A stretch of 31,189 nt of DNA from WVXT01 sp964403285 (GTDB lineage Bacteria > UBA6262 > WVXT01): positions 1 through 31,189 of the forward strand of contig CAYOFG010000017.1 in the NCBI GenBank assembly GCA_964403285.1, in the 5' to 3' direction. The notes beneath the pieces are model-generated. The model saw only the letters and a list, made by a program, of their open reading frames with translations. It ran no database searches and had not been told where the DNA came from. Within the stretch, counting starts at the first letter, position 1. Every line of letters begins with the position of its first letter. Both the position numbers and the translations under genes were made by a program. Below are positions 1 to 7,571 of this stretch, one piece after another.

Positions 1-4
1 ATTC

Positions 5-33
5 TTGACTTCTGAATTAAATTTTGATAAATT
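5..33 (+). promoter_or_regulatory. sigma70-like promoter of the abiE pair, apparently leaderless
   Basis: A -35 TTGACT at 5-10 and a -10-like TAAATT at 28-33 are separated by 17 bp. The ATG of the next gene is only 7 bases beyond the -10, where a transcript would normally begin, and no Shine-Dalgarno sequence is visible. The mRNA is therefore probably leaderless or nearly so. The element is close to the window edge and the -10 is imperfect. Confidence 0.45.
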
Positions 34-39
34 AGCAAT

Positions 40-639
40 ATGGCTAAATTAGTGAATTGGGCAATTTTTGAGAGAAAATTGAATGAGAAAAAAATCTTGC
101 TATTTACGCCTTTAGATATAAGGCGTATTTTTGGCGTGAGCAAGGTAGCGGCTAATTTTCTTCTGCACCGTTATAACAAACGGAAGCTCTTAATACGTTT
201 AAAGCGCGGCCTTTATACTCTTTACGATGCTGATATTCTAGATTTTTACTTAGCCAACAAACTTTATGAACCATCTTATATCTCTTTGGAATTTGCTCTT
301 TCCTATCATGGAGTTATACCAGAAGTCGTATACGAAATTACTTCAGTAACTACAAAAGCTACTCGGCGTTTCAATGCCCTCGGCAAAATCTTTAGTTATC
401 GCCGAATTAAAAAACAAGCCTTTACCGGATATTTTGCAAGCAAACAGCGAGGATTAACATTTATAATTGCCGAACCGGAAAAGGCTTTTGTCGACCTTAC
501 TTACCTGCGCGTCCTGAGCAATAAAAAACCAATTAGCAGATTTAATAAGGAGAAAATTAATCCAACCAAAGCCCTGCGCTACGCCAAATTATTTAATAAT
601 AAGAAACTCATTGGTGTTATAAAAAGGGCACTTAGATGA
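40..639 (+). CDS. AbiEi-type antitoxin / transcriptional regulator (type IV TA)
   Basis: This is the probable antitoxin and autorepressor of a type IV toxin-antitoxin pair; AbiEi proteins counteract the AbiEii nucleotidyltransferase and repress their own promoter. The 199-residue protein has a basic N-terminal winged-helix-like part (about 1-65, ending in LIRLKRGLYTLYD, typical of AbiEi) and an AbiEi-like body with YISLEFALSYHGVIPE near 80-95. Its stop overlaps the start of the following AbiEii gene by 4 bases (ATGA), the arrangement expected for a co-translated pair. The ATG sits about 7 bases after a -10 element, without a ribosome binding site. Codon use is very AT-rich, unlike the housekeeping genes downstream, suggesting acquisition. 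The family call rests on sequence pattern plus the partner gene. Confidence 0.75.
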   Translation: MAKLVNWAIFERKLNEKKILLFTPLDIRRIFGVSKVAANFLLHRYNKRKLLIRLKRGLYTLYDADILDFYLANKLYEPSYISLEFALSYHGVIPEVVYEITSVTTKATRRFNALGKIFSYRRIKKQAFTGYFASKQRGLTFIIAEPEKAFVDLTYLRVLSNKKPISRFNKEKINPTKALRYAKLFNNKKLIGVIKRALR

Positions 640-1379
640 TTACGCAAGATACAATTAAAAACTTGGTTACCCGATACCATACAAACGAATTAAATATTAT
701 GCGCGAATATTTTCAACATCTTTTTCTTTCCTATTTTTACAAATTAGAGGGTGCTGAGAATATTTTCTTTAAGGGCGGCACTGCTTTGAGGTTCATTTAC
801 GGTAGTCCTCGCTTTTCAGAAGATTTAGATTTTTCTGTGTTTAATATTAAACCGTATAAATTAAAAAAATCCATTGAGGATTTATTTACCAAAGTCTTAG
901 TTGAGATAGAAAATGTGGGAATTAAAGTAGATTTAGGACCAAAACCAGGACCAACAAAAGAAGGTTATTATGGTGATGCTTCTTTTAAAATCTATGACTA
1001 TCCGCTAGTTACTGTCTCAATTAATGTTTCAGCCAGAGATGGACGGAAAATTACTTCTGAAATTGAAACCATTGCCAATGACTTTATTCCAACTTATAAT
1101 CTTTACCATCTTCCCCAAGAAATTTTAATTGAAGAAAAAATTTATGCTCTTTTAGAACGAAAAAAAGCCCGTGATTTTTACGATATTTACTACATTATGC
1201 GAAAAAATCTTTTAGCTTTAGAGCAAAAAAAAGGAATGATTGAGGTCCGAAATTTAACTCAAACCCTCGATATTGATTACAAAAATGAACTATCGCCGTT
1301 TTTACCCCAGGATCAACAGGCAATAATTAAAAATTTCAAAACAGTTTTACTATCCGAATTAAAAAGACAAACCGGATAA
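636..1379 (+). CDS. AbiEii/AbiGii-family nucleotidyltransferase toxin
   Basis: This is the toxin half of the pair, a DNA polymerase beta-like nucleotidyltransferase. AbiEii proteins are reported to bind GTP or to modify RNA/tRNA and arrest growth. The 247-residue protein shows the family hallmarks: FFKGGTALRF (GGT at 47-49), then SEDLDFSVF with acidic residues D63 and D65, and a later KKARDFYDIYYIM segment matching the conserved RDxYDxY region. ATG overlaps the AbiEi stop by ATGA, so translation is probably coupled. The length fits the family and both catalytic motifs are intact, so the system looks functional. It is AT-rich like its partner. Whether it defends against phage or only stabilises the region cannot be told from sequence. 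Confidence 0.82.
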   Translation: MITQDTIKNLVTRYHTNELNIMREYFQHLFLSYFYKLEGAENIFFKGGTALRFIYGSPRFSEDLDFSVFNIKPYKLKKSIEDLFTKVLVEIENVGIKVDLGPKPGPTKEGYYGDASFKIYDYPLVTVSINVSARDGRKITSEIETIANDFIPTYNLYHLPQEILIEEKIYALLERKKARDFYDIYYIMRKNLLALEQKKGMIEVRNLTQTLDIDYKNELSPFLPQDQQAIIKNFKTVLLSELKRQTG

Positions 1380-1500
1380 CTAAATGGCTAACAATGGGTT
1401 AATAATGGATTAAAGCATAAATGCAGTATAATCACACACAAATGCCTAATATAAGCTAGTTGAGTAATGAAAAGATAACTGCAAGGTAATGAAAGTAACA

Positions 1501-1539
1501 GTAATGAGGCGATGGCGGATAAAACCTCAAGGATCTGAA
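1501..1539 (+). repeat. left copy of an imperfect direct repeat flanking the AlbA_2 gene
   Basis: The segment at 1501-1539 (core GCGGATAAAACCTCAAGGAT) recurs on the same strand at 3036-3074 (core GCGGATAAGACATCAGGAT). The two are alike except for a few substitutions and two single-base indels. They bracket the regulator pseudogene and define a module of about 1.57 kb. Confidence 0.6.
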
Positions 1540-1570
1540 GGAGTTTATAAGGGCGAGGACGAATAAGTAA

Positions 1571-1623
1571 ACCCCGTTAGAAATTGTATTTTAACGGGGT
1601 AAAAGTAGGATTTCTAACGGGGT
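1571..1623. promoter_or_regulatory. nested inverted repeat over the AlbA_2 gene start
   Basis: ACCCCGTTAGAAAT at 1571-1584 is perfectly complementary to 1610-1623. A second half-site TAACGGGGT at 1592-1600 can pair with 1571-1579 instead. The right arm includes the only Shine-Dalgarno-like GGGG, about 6 bases before the ATG at 1628. The hairpin could therefore mask the ribosome binding site, or the three half-sites could be a protein operator. Both readings are inference. Confidence 0.5.
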
Positions 1624-1627
1624 AAAG

Positions 1628-2985
1628 ATGAATAATATTACAGAGTTAATCAAGCAGGGAGAATCAGTATCAATTGAATTCAAGGAGACCTTTGATAAAG
1701 AGACTGTAGAGACAATCGGAGCTTTTGCCAATACAAAAGGCGGTTCTGTCTTACTAGGCATCTCTGATAAAGGTAAAATCAAAGGGCTTACAATAGGAAA
1801 GACTACACTGAGAGACTGGGCAAACCAGATTTCACAAAGCACAGAGCCCCGCTTAGTCCCGGAAATTGAACACTTGAAAATAGCAGGAAAAGAAGTTGCC
1901 GTTATCAAGATTAAAGAATACCCAATTAAGCCTGTTTCAGTAAAAGGTAAATGCTATAGGCGTGTAGGAAATGCCAACCGTCTGATGACGCCACAGGAAA
2001 TCGCGGAAATGCACTTTCATTCCATAGGAACAAGCTGGGATGCGTTTCCTACGGAAGATAAGACCCTTGAGGATATTGACTTGAAAAAGATTGAGAAATA
2101 TATAAGAGAAGCCAATGCCACTGGAAGAAGAAAAATAGAGGGAAGTCCTCAAGAGGTGCTTGAAAAGTTAGAATTAGTTAAAGACGGAAAAGCAACCTGG
2201 GCTGCTGTTTTGGCATTTGGTAAAGAACCGCAAAAACCCCTGCTACAATCTGCTGCGCACTGCGGAAGATTTAGGATGGATAAGACCCAAATAATAGATG
2301 ACCTGATGGTTGAGGCCGATTTGATTAACCAGGTTGATGAAGTGATGAAGTTTGTCGCCAGGCACATCAGTGTCCGATATGAATTTGAGGGAAAGCCCAA
2401 AAGGAAGGAGGTATGGGAATACCCTTTGGAGGCCCTAAGAGAAGCAGTTATAAACGCGATAGTGCATAGAGATTACACTGTGTCCCTTCAAATGTTCAGC
2501 TCGAAATTTACGATGACAGAATAGAAATATGGAATCCGGGAAGGCTACTGCCGGGGATAACCATTGATGACCTGTATAAGAAAGAGCACAAGTCAGTCAT
2601 CAGGAATAAGCTCATTGCCCAACTGTTTTATGATATCGGGTATATTGAAAAATATGGAAGCGGTACCATCAAAATAATAGACCTCTGTAAACGGCATGGA
2701 ATCCCTTACCCGGAATTTAAGGAGGTTTTTGACGGGTTTTCGGTTATTTTCAGAAAAGACATTTACACAGAAGAATATCTTCGCAGCCTCGGTTTGAATG
2801 AACGCCAGATTAAAGCGGTAATGTTTGTAAAAGAGAAAAAGAAAATTACCAATAGAGAATATAGGCAATTGACCGGTCTTTCAGATGAGGGAGATAGAAG
2901 GGATTTGAATAATATTGTTAAAAAGAAGGTTTTTAAGATAAAAGGTAAAGGTCGTAGTATCGGTTATGTCTTATTTGGCAATTAG
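1628..2985 (+). pseudogene. AlbA_2/Schlafen-type ATP-binding transcriptional regulator, frameshifted
   Basis: The gene resembles COG2865-type regulators: an N-terminal AlbA_2 (Schlafen-like) domain, a GHKL-like ATPase domain and a C-terminal winged helix. The first frame gives 298 residues with EFKETFDKETVETIGAFAN and GGSVLLGISDKG near 17-48, and the ATPase N-box EALREAVINAIVHRDYT near its end. That frame stops at 2524. The domain resumes in another frame from about 2494 (YDDRIEIWNPGRLLPGI, then IAQLFYDIGYIEKYGSGT) and runs through a winged helix to 2985. A single missing base near 2492-2493 explains the break: the frame 2 codon ends at 2491 and the good reading resumes at 2494. It may be a real mutation or an assembly error; no slippery heptamer is visible, so programmed frameshifting is unlikely. 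A nested inverted repeat lies over its start and direct repeats flank it. Confidence 0.8.
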
Positions 2986-3029
2986 ATGGCGATTAGTTGG
3001 CGATTGCGGCAATTAGTTGGCGATTAGAC
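2977..3029 (+). repeat. degenerate 11-bp tandem repeat at the 3' end of the regulator
   Basis: About five imperfect copies of a TGGCRATTAGW unit run head to tail, one of them two bases short. The first copy contains the last codons and the stop of the regulator, so the array seems to have grown from the gene end outward. Confidence 0.55.
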
Positions 3030-3035
3030 GTACCG

Positions 3036-3074
3036 GTAAATGAGACGATAGCGGATAAGACATCAGGATCTGGA
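3036..3074 (+). repeat. right copy of the direct repeat flanking the AlbA_2 gene
   Basis: This is the counterpart of 1501-1539 in the same orientation. It runs directly into a GGGGTCAGAGT motif that begins the next inverted repeat. Confidence 0.6.
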
Positions 3075-3079
3075 AAAAG

Positions 3080-3150
3080 GGGTCAGAGTCAATTTCTAAG
3101 GGTGAGGGTAAAAATGTAAAATCAATTTTCTTAAAAAATCACTCTGACCC
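3080..3150. repeat. short palindromic element with GGGTCAGAGT ends
   Basis: GGGTCAGAGT at 3080-3089 is exactly complementary to ACTCTGACCC at 3141-3150, enclosing about 50 non-coding bases. The ends resemble the GGGGTCAAC repeats at 21772 and 23108, where a REP-associated transposase remnant is present. I take this as a small non-autonomous relic of the same element family. Confidence 0.55.
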
Positions 3151-3179
3151 TATTTCTTGGTAATGAATAAGAGGTGGCT

Positions 3180-3479
3180 GTGGAAAAAGGAAAGCATAAT
3201 CCAGGAATAGCGGCGGTATTATCGTTTGTCTTTAGCGGGCTTGGTCAAATTTATAATGGGCAGATTAAGAAAGGGCTGTTTGTTATTTTTCTTTCTTGCC
3301 TGAGCATATTTATTCTCATCATTGGGGCGATATTAATTGGCTTCTGGCTATTTGGGAAAGTCCTGTTTGCTCACGAGTTTATATGGGGAGTGGTTGTTTT
3401 TGCCGTAGGATTACTTCTTATTTGTATCCTGGGCATCTGGAGTATCCTTGACGCCTACAATGTCGCTAAAAGGGATTAA
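3180..3479 (+). CDS. small TM2-like integral membrane protein
   Basis: This is a 99-residue protein with an N-terminal GIAAVLSFVFSGLGQIYNGQ signature: a helix, GLGQxYNG, then KKGL. It resembles TM2-domain and DUF5683-like membrane proteins. Three hydrophobic stretches follow (roughly 10-25, 35-58 and 68-90), ending in a short basic tail. Function is unknown, and TM2 proteins have no common biochemical role. I chose GTG at 3180 because AGAGG ends 5 bases before it; the in-frame GTG at 3174 would overlap that ribosome binding site. The gene stands alone between the palindromic element upstream and the gdhA promoter region downstream, with about 240 bases before the assembly gap. Confidence 0.65.
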   Translation: MEKGKHNPGIAAVLSFVFSGLGQIYNGQIKKGLFVIFLSCLSIFILIIGAILIGFWLFGKVLFAHEFIWGVVVFAVGLLLICILGIWSILDAYNVAKRD

Positions 3480-3557
3480 TTGAAGGTTGGATAGAGTTTG
3501 TAAAAGAGAAACGGAGTGAAAAAAAGCTGTAGTTGAAAAGCTAATATGTCATAAGGC

Positions 3558-3586
3558 TTGACAAGTCTGAGGTCTTGTGATACAAT
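3558..3586 (+). promoter_or_regulatory. sigma70 promoter P1 upstream of the gdhA region
   Basis: Consensus TTGACA at 3558-3563 and TACAAT at 3581-3586 are separated by exactly 17 bp. The predicted start is near 3593. No open reading frame of note begins before the terminator at 3614-3659. Confidence 0.65.
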
Positions 3587-3592
3587 CTTTTT

Positions 3593-3659
3593 TCAAAGCG
3601 AGAAAAACTGGACAAAGGCGTCCTTTTTAGTAGGTTTGCTAATAGGGACGTCTTTTTTT
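3593..3659 (+). ncRNA. candidate short RNA or attenuated leader
   Basis: A strong promoter (P1) is followed after about 20 bases by an intrinsic terminator, predicting a transcript of roughly 65 nucleotides. A second promoter then starts afresh. The product could be a small RNA, or a leader whose termination is relieved under some condition. This is inferred purely from promoter-terminator spacing; no known RNA family was recognised. Confidence 0.35.
3614..3659 (+). terminator. intrinsic terminator between P1 and P2
   Basis: Bases 3614-3630 pair with 3639-3655: AAAGGCGTCCTT against AGGGACGTCTTT with two G.U pairs, then one T-T mismatch, then TTAG/CTAA. The loop is about 8 bases, and TTTTTTT at 3653-3659 forms the end of the right arm and the tail. 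Confidence 0.75.
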
Positions 3660-3674
3660 GAGCCATTATTTTTC

Positions 3675-3703
3675 TTGACTAACGTAGGGAAATTAGAGAT
3701 AAT
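3675..3703 (+). promoter_or_regulatory. sigma70 promoter P2, probably for gdhA
   Basis: TTGACT at 3675-3680 and GATAAT at 3698-3703 lie 17 bp apart, predicting a start near 3710. The assembly gap begins at 3719, so the leader and the true gdhA start are hidden. Confidence 0.65.
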
Positions 3704-3718
3704 TAAAAAATGTGTTCC

Positions 3719-3818
3719 NNNNNNNNNNNNNNNNNNNNNNNNNNNNNNNNNNNNNNNNNNNNNNNNNNNNNNNNNNNNNNNNNNNNNNNNNNNNNNNNNN
3801 NNNNNNNNNNNNNNNNNN
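3719..3818. other. assembly gap of 100 Ns
   Basis: Exactly 100 Ns, the conventional filler for a gap of unknown length. It removes the leader and probably the first residues of gdhA. The real distance may differ. Confidence 0.98.
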
Positions 3819-5146
3819 TGAAAAAGTTTATGGAAAAAGTCATTGAAAAAAATCCCGCAGAAGAGGAGTTTCATCAGGCGGTGGAAGAGGTTGTTGGCTC
3901 CGTGATGCCATTCCTGGAAAAAAATCCTAAATATCAGAAAGCCAAGATACTTGAACGAATGGTGGAGCCGGAAAGAGTAATCATATTTCGTGTTCCCTGG
4001 GTTGACGATAAAGGGGAAATTCAAGTTAACCGTGGGTTTCGCATTCAAATGAACAGCGCCCTCGGTCCGTACAAAGGGGGGCTCCGTTTTCATCCCAGTG
4101 TCAACTTGGGAATCTTAAAATTTCTCGCTTTTGAGCAGGTGTTTAAAAATAGTCTCACCACTCTTCCTATGGGAGGGGCCAAAGGCGGCTCTGATTTTGA
4201 CCCTAAGGGAAAGTCGGATAATGAAGTTATGCGTTTCTGCCAGAGTTTTATGAATGAACTTTTTAGACATATTGGGCCGGATACGGATGTTCCTGCGGGT
4301 GATATAGGTGTGGGAGCGCGTGAAATAGGGTTCCTTTTTGGACAGTATAAGAAACTTTGCAATGAATTTACAGGTGTTTTGACCGGTAAGGCGATTAATT
4401 GGGGCGGGAGCCTGATCAGGACTGAAGCTACGGGTTATGGCTGTGTCTATTTTGCCCAGGAAATGTTGAAAACTAAGCGTGAATCTATTAAGGGCAAAAT
4501 TTGCACTGTTTCTGGCTCGGGAAATGTTGCCCAGTACACAGTGGAGAAGTTGATTCAATTAGGTGCCAAGCCGGTTACTCTATCTGATTCGAACGGATAT
4601 ATCCATGACCGAGATGGAATAGATGAGAAAAAATTGGCATATGTCAAGGAGCTTAAAAATGTCAAGCGTGGACGCATCAAAGAATATGCCAGAGAATTCA
4701 ATTGTGAATACTTCGAAACAGGAAAATGGCCCTGGGAAGTGAAGTGCGATATCGCCTTTCCTTCTGCAACGCAAAACGAGATACAGGAAAGTGATGCCAA
4801 GAAATTAGTTAAGAATGGTTGTATCTGCGTCGCTGAAGGCGCCAACATGCCCACCAGACCAGAAGCAATAAAAGTATTTCAACAAGCCAAAGTTCTCTTC
4901 GGGCCTGGTAAAGCGGCAAATGCTGGCGGAGTTGCTACTTCTGGTCTGGAGATGTCTCAAAATAGCCAAAGGCTATCCTGGAGTCGGGAAGAAGTAGATA
5001 TAAAACTACACGATATTATGGTAGCTATTCACGAACAGTGCGTGAAATATGGTAAACAAGGCGATTATATTGATTATGTTAAAGGCGCAAATACTGCCGG
5101 GTTTGTGAAAGTCGCGGATGCGATGTTGGACCAGGGGGTAGTATAG
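3819..5146 (+). CDS. gdhA: glutamate dehydrogenase (NADP-type, hexameric), 5' end in gap
   Basis: It catalyses 2-oxoglutarate + ammonium + NAD(P)H to glutamate in the cytoplasm, an ammonia assimilation route. The protein closely follows the E. coli GdhA pattern: LERMVEPERVIIFRVPWVDD, SALGPYKGGLRFHPSVN, catalytic lysine in LPMGGAKGGSDFDPKGKS, DTDVPAGDIGVG, Rossmann GSGNVAQY, and a C-terminal GANTAGFVKVADAM. The first in-frame Met after the gap is at 3830, but relatives begin roughly 15 residues earlier, so the true start most likely lies in the gap; the feature begins at the gap edge. Two promoters with a terminator between them lie upstream. NADPH preference is inferred from resemblance to the biosynthetic enzyme. 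purL follows 49 bases later. Confidence 0.93.
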
Positions 5147-5195
5147 TCTCTCTTTTACGCTGTTACAGGAGAAAAGGAGGCTGACGAGATTAATA

Positions 5196-7436
5196 ATGGA
5201 AGAGAAAGTTAAGGTTGATGTAGAATTGGCAAAAAATTTGGGACTTACGCAAGAGGAATTTAATGAGATAAAGAAATTGCTCGGTAGAGTTCCAAATTTT
5301 ACCGAATTGGGTGTTTTTTCAGCTATGTGGTCGGAGCATTGTAGCTATAAAAATTCCCGCAAGTTGTTTAAACTTTTTCCTACCAAAGGCAAACAGGTAT
5401 TGGTCGGCGCAGGCGAAGAAAACTCGGGAATAGTCGATATAGGAGATGGACTGGGAGTCGCTTTTAAAATAGAATCGCACAATCACCCTTCCGCAGTAGA
5501 ACCCTTCGAGGCCTCAGCCACAGGTATAGGGGGATGCTTAAGAGATATATTTACCACGGGAGCAAGACCTGTTGCTGGCTTAGGTGCATTGAGATTCGGA
5601 AGTCTGGATAATGAAAGAGTTAAATTCTTGTTTAAAGAAGTTATTAGGGGGTTAGCTCATTATGCCAATACTGCAGAGGTTAGTGCGGTAGGCGGCGAGA
5701 CTTATTTTGATGAAAGTTATGAAGGCAATCCTTTAGTTAATGCCTTCGTCGTAGGTATTGTAAAGCATGATAATATTGTAAGGGGTACCGCATACGGAGT
5801 AGGAAATCCTGTATATTATATAGGAGGAGAGACAGGTAGAGATGGTGTAGGTGGGGCAAGTTTTGCTTCCAAGGAGATTACTGAGGAGTCTAGCACTGAT
5901 ACAAGCGCAGTGGCCATAGGTAATCCCGAGCTGGGAAAGCGTTTAAGAAAGGCTTGTCTGGAATTAATAGAAAAGGGGCTTGTCGTGGGAATGCAGGATA
6001 TGGGTGCAGCTGGACTTACTTGTTCTTCCTGCGAGACAGCTACGAGAGGCGGAACAGGCATTGAAATAGATGTTGCCCTAATTCCTCAGAGAGAAAAAGA
6101 GATGACACCTTATGAAATTCTCTTGTCTGAATCTCAAGAGAGGATGCTGGCTATTCTAAAAGATGGCAAAGAAAAAAAGGCTTTGGATATATTGAAAAAG
6201 TGGAATATAGACGCGGTAAGAATTGGAAAGGTAACAGACGATAAAATGATGCGGGTCAAGGAGAATGGCGTAGTAGTTTGCGAAGTTCCTGCAGAGGCGC
6301 TTACCAAGAAAGCTCCTCTTTATGATAGAGAAGTTGCAGAGCCTGCCTACTTGAAAGAGGCACAAAAGTTGACTCGGGAATCGATACATCTGCCAGATGA
6401 CTTCAATAAAGTATTATTGCAATTACTCGACTCTCCCACTATTGCCAGTAAAGAATCAGCGTATAAAAAATTTACTGCTATAGATAAGGATGAAGTAGCA
6501 GTGGGAGCAGGCTCAGACGCAGCTGTGGTTAGAGTTAAGGGCACTAAGAAGGCCTTAGCCATAAGCGTAGATTGTAATGGCAGGTATTGTTATCTGAATC
6601 CCTATAATGGCGCGATGATGGCCGTAGCCGAAGCAGCGAGGAATGTAGTCTCAAGTGGTGGGAGGCCGCTGGCAATTACTGACGGTTTGAATTTTGGCAA
6701 TCCCATGAAACCTGAAAATTACTGGCAGTTTGAAAAGTGTATAGAGGGGCTTTCTGCAGCGTGTAAGGCTTTGAATATACCTGTTATCAGCGGTAACGTA
6801 AGCTTTTATAATGAAAATCCCAAGGGCGCAGTAGACCCCACTCCTATAGTGGGAATGGTGGGGTTGATAAAAGATGCAGATAAATATGTTACTCAGGATT
6901 TTAAGAATGAGGGTGATTTAGTAGTACTCTTAGGTGAAAACAAGGCTGACCTTTCCGGTAGTGAATATTTATACCTGGTGCACAAGCAGAAGAAAGGTAA
7001 TCCCCGGATAGACATAAAGAGGGAGAAGGCTGTTCAGGAAGTATGCCTGGAAGCGATCGAGTCAGGCATTATCAATTCTGCACATGATTGTTCCGAGGGT
7101 GGATTGGGGGTAACCCTGGCTGAATCGTGTATTACCAACGCAAACAAAATGTTGGGCGCAGTAATAAAATTAGATGAGTTGAAAAACAAGGATATAAGGA
7201 TAGATGAGATTCTGTTTGGCGAGGCGCCTTCCAGAATAGTAGTTTCTTTGAATAAAGATAAGCTGAGCGTTTTAGAAAAGATACTGAAAAAGCATTCGGT
7301 TCCATATCAAATTCTGGGTAATGTTACAGGAGATAGACTCGTAGTTCGATATAAAGAAAAGACGATAATCGACCTTCCTTTGGTGACATTGAGTGATACC
7401 TGGAGAAAGGCAATCCCCTCAAGATTGCAAAAATAA
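5196..7436 (+). CDS. purL: phosphoribosylformylglycinamidine synthase, PurL subunit
   Basis: It performs the ATP-dependent fourth step of de novo purine synthesis (FGAR to FGAM) in the cytoplasm, using ammonia delivered by a separate glutaminase, PurQ, with PurS. At 746 residues without a glutaminase domain it is the small, multi-subunit type. Visible motifs are MWSEHCSYKNS near the N-terminus, ESHNHPSAVEPFEASATGIGG with the ATP and catalytic His region, GMQDMGAAGLTCSS, the second-half repeat beginning GSDAAVVRVKG, and PVISGNVSFYNE. ATG 5196 is used; AAGGAGG at 5174-5180 is unusually far away (15 bases), but no closer alternative start in frame was found. No purS or purQ is present in the window, so those partners must be encoded elsewhere. 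Confidence 0.95.
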   Translation: MEEKVKVDVELAKNLGLTQEEFNEIKKLLGRVPNFTELGVFSAMWSEHCSYKNSRKLFKLFPTKGKQVLVGAGEENSGIVDIGDGLGVAFKIESHNHPSAVEPFEASATGIGGCLRDIFTTGARPVAGLGALRFGSLDNERVKFLFKEVIRGLAHYANTAEVSAVGGETYFDESYEGNPLVNAFVVGIVKHDNIVRGTAYGVGNPVYYIGGETGRDGVGGASFASKEITEESSTDTSAVAIGNPELGKRLRKACLELIEKGLVVGMQDMGAAGLTCSSCETATRGGTGIEIDVALIPQREKEMTPYEILLSESQERMLAILKDGKEKKALDILKKWNIDAVRIGKVTDDKMMRVKENGVVVCEVPAEALTKKAPLYDREVAEPAYLKEAQKLTRESIHLPDDFNKVLLQLLDSPTIASKESAYKKFTAIDKDEVAVGAGSDAAVVRVKGTKKALAISVDCNGRYCYLNPYNGAMMAVAEAARNVVSSGGRPLAITDGLNFGNPMKPENYWQFEKCIEGLSAACKALNIPVISGNVSFYNENPKGAVDPTPIVGMVGLIKDADKYVTQDFKNEGDLVVLLGENKADLSGSEYLYLVHKQKKGNPRIDIKREKAVQEVCLEAIESGIINSAHDCSEGGLGVTLAESCITNANKMLGAVIKLDELKNKDIRIDEILFGEAPSRIVVSLNKDKLSVLEKILKKHSVPYQILGNVTGDRLVVRYKEKTIIDLPLVTLSDTWRKAIPSRLQK

Positions 7437-7472
7437 GCAGGACTTCGTAAAACATATAATGGAGTGTAAAGC

Positions 7473-7514
7473 GTCCCGATAAATCGGGATACCTTTGTCC
7501 CGACTTGTCGGGAC
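7473..7514. repeat. pair of GC-rich palindromes between purL and hisF
   Basis: Two small perfect hairpins stand side by side: TCCCGAT-AA-ATCGGGA (7474-7489) and GTCCCGA-CTTG-TCGGGAC (7497-7514). They share the CCCGA core and lack a T tract, so they look like REP-type repeats or mRNA spacer hairpins rather than terminators. Confidence 0.6.
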
Positions 7515-7571
7515 ACTCCTATGCGGGAGGGCAGGCCGAGGGGGAAATAGACAAGGAGGTATGAAGTAGCG

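Larger units (their letters stand above)
1380..1627. other. non-coding stretch between abiEii and the AlbA_2 gene
   Basis: About 250 bases hold no convincing gene. The first half (1380-1500) is AT-rich with many stops in all frames and nothing recognisable. The second half holds one arm of a direct repeat (1501-1539) and the inverted repeat at 1571-1623. No clear sigma70 promoter was seen. Confidence 0.6.

Noticed and set aside
2480..2525. Programmed frameshift in the AlbA_2 regulator
   Set aside because: No slippery heptamer or downstream pseudoknot is evident; one missing base explains the break more simply.
2977..3029. CRISPR-like array
   Set aside because: The units are 11 bases without spacers and there are no cas genes.
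3558..3821. Open reading frame running from the P1 -35 region into the Ns
   Set aside because: It covers a promoter, a terminator and a second promoter, has no family resemblance and is closed only by the gap.
7455..7460. TATAAT after purL as a -10 element
   Set aside because: No -35-like hexamer at a suitable distance; AT-rich chance match.
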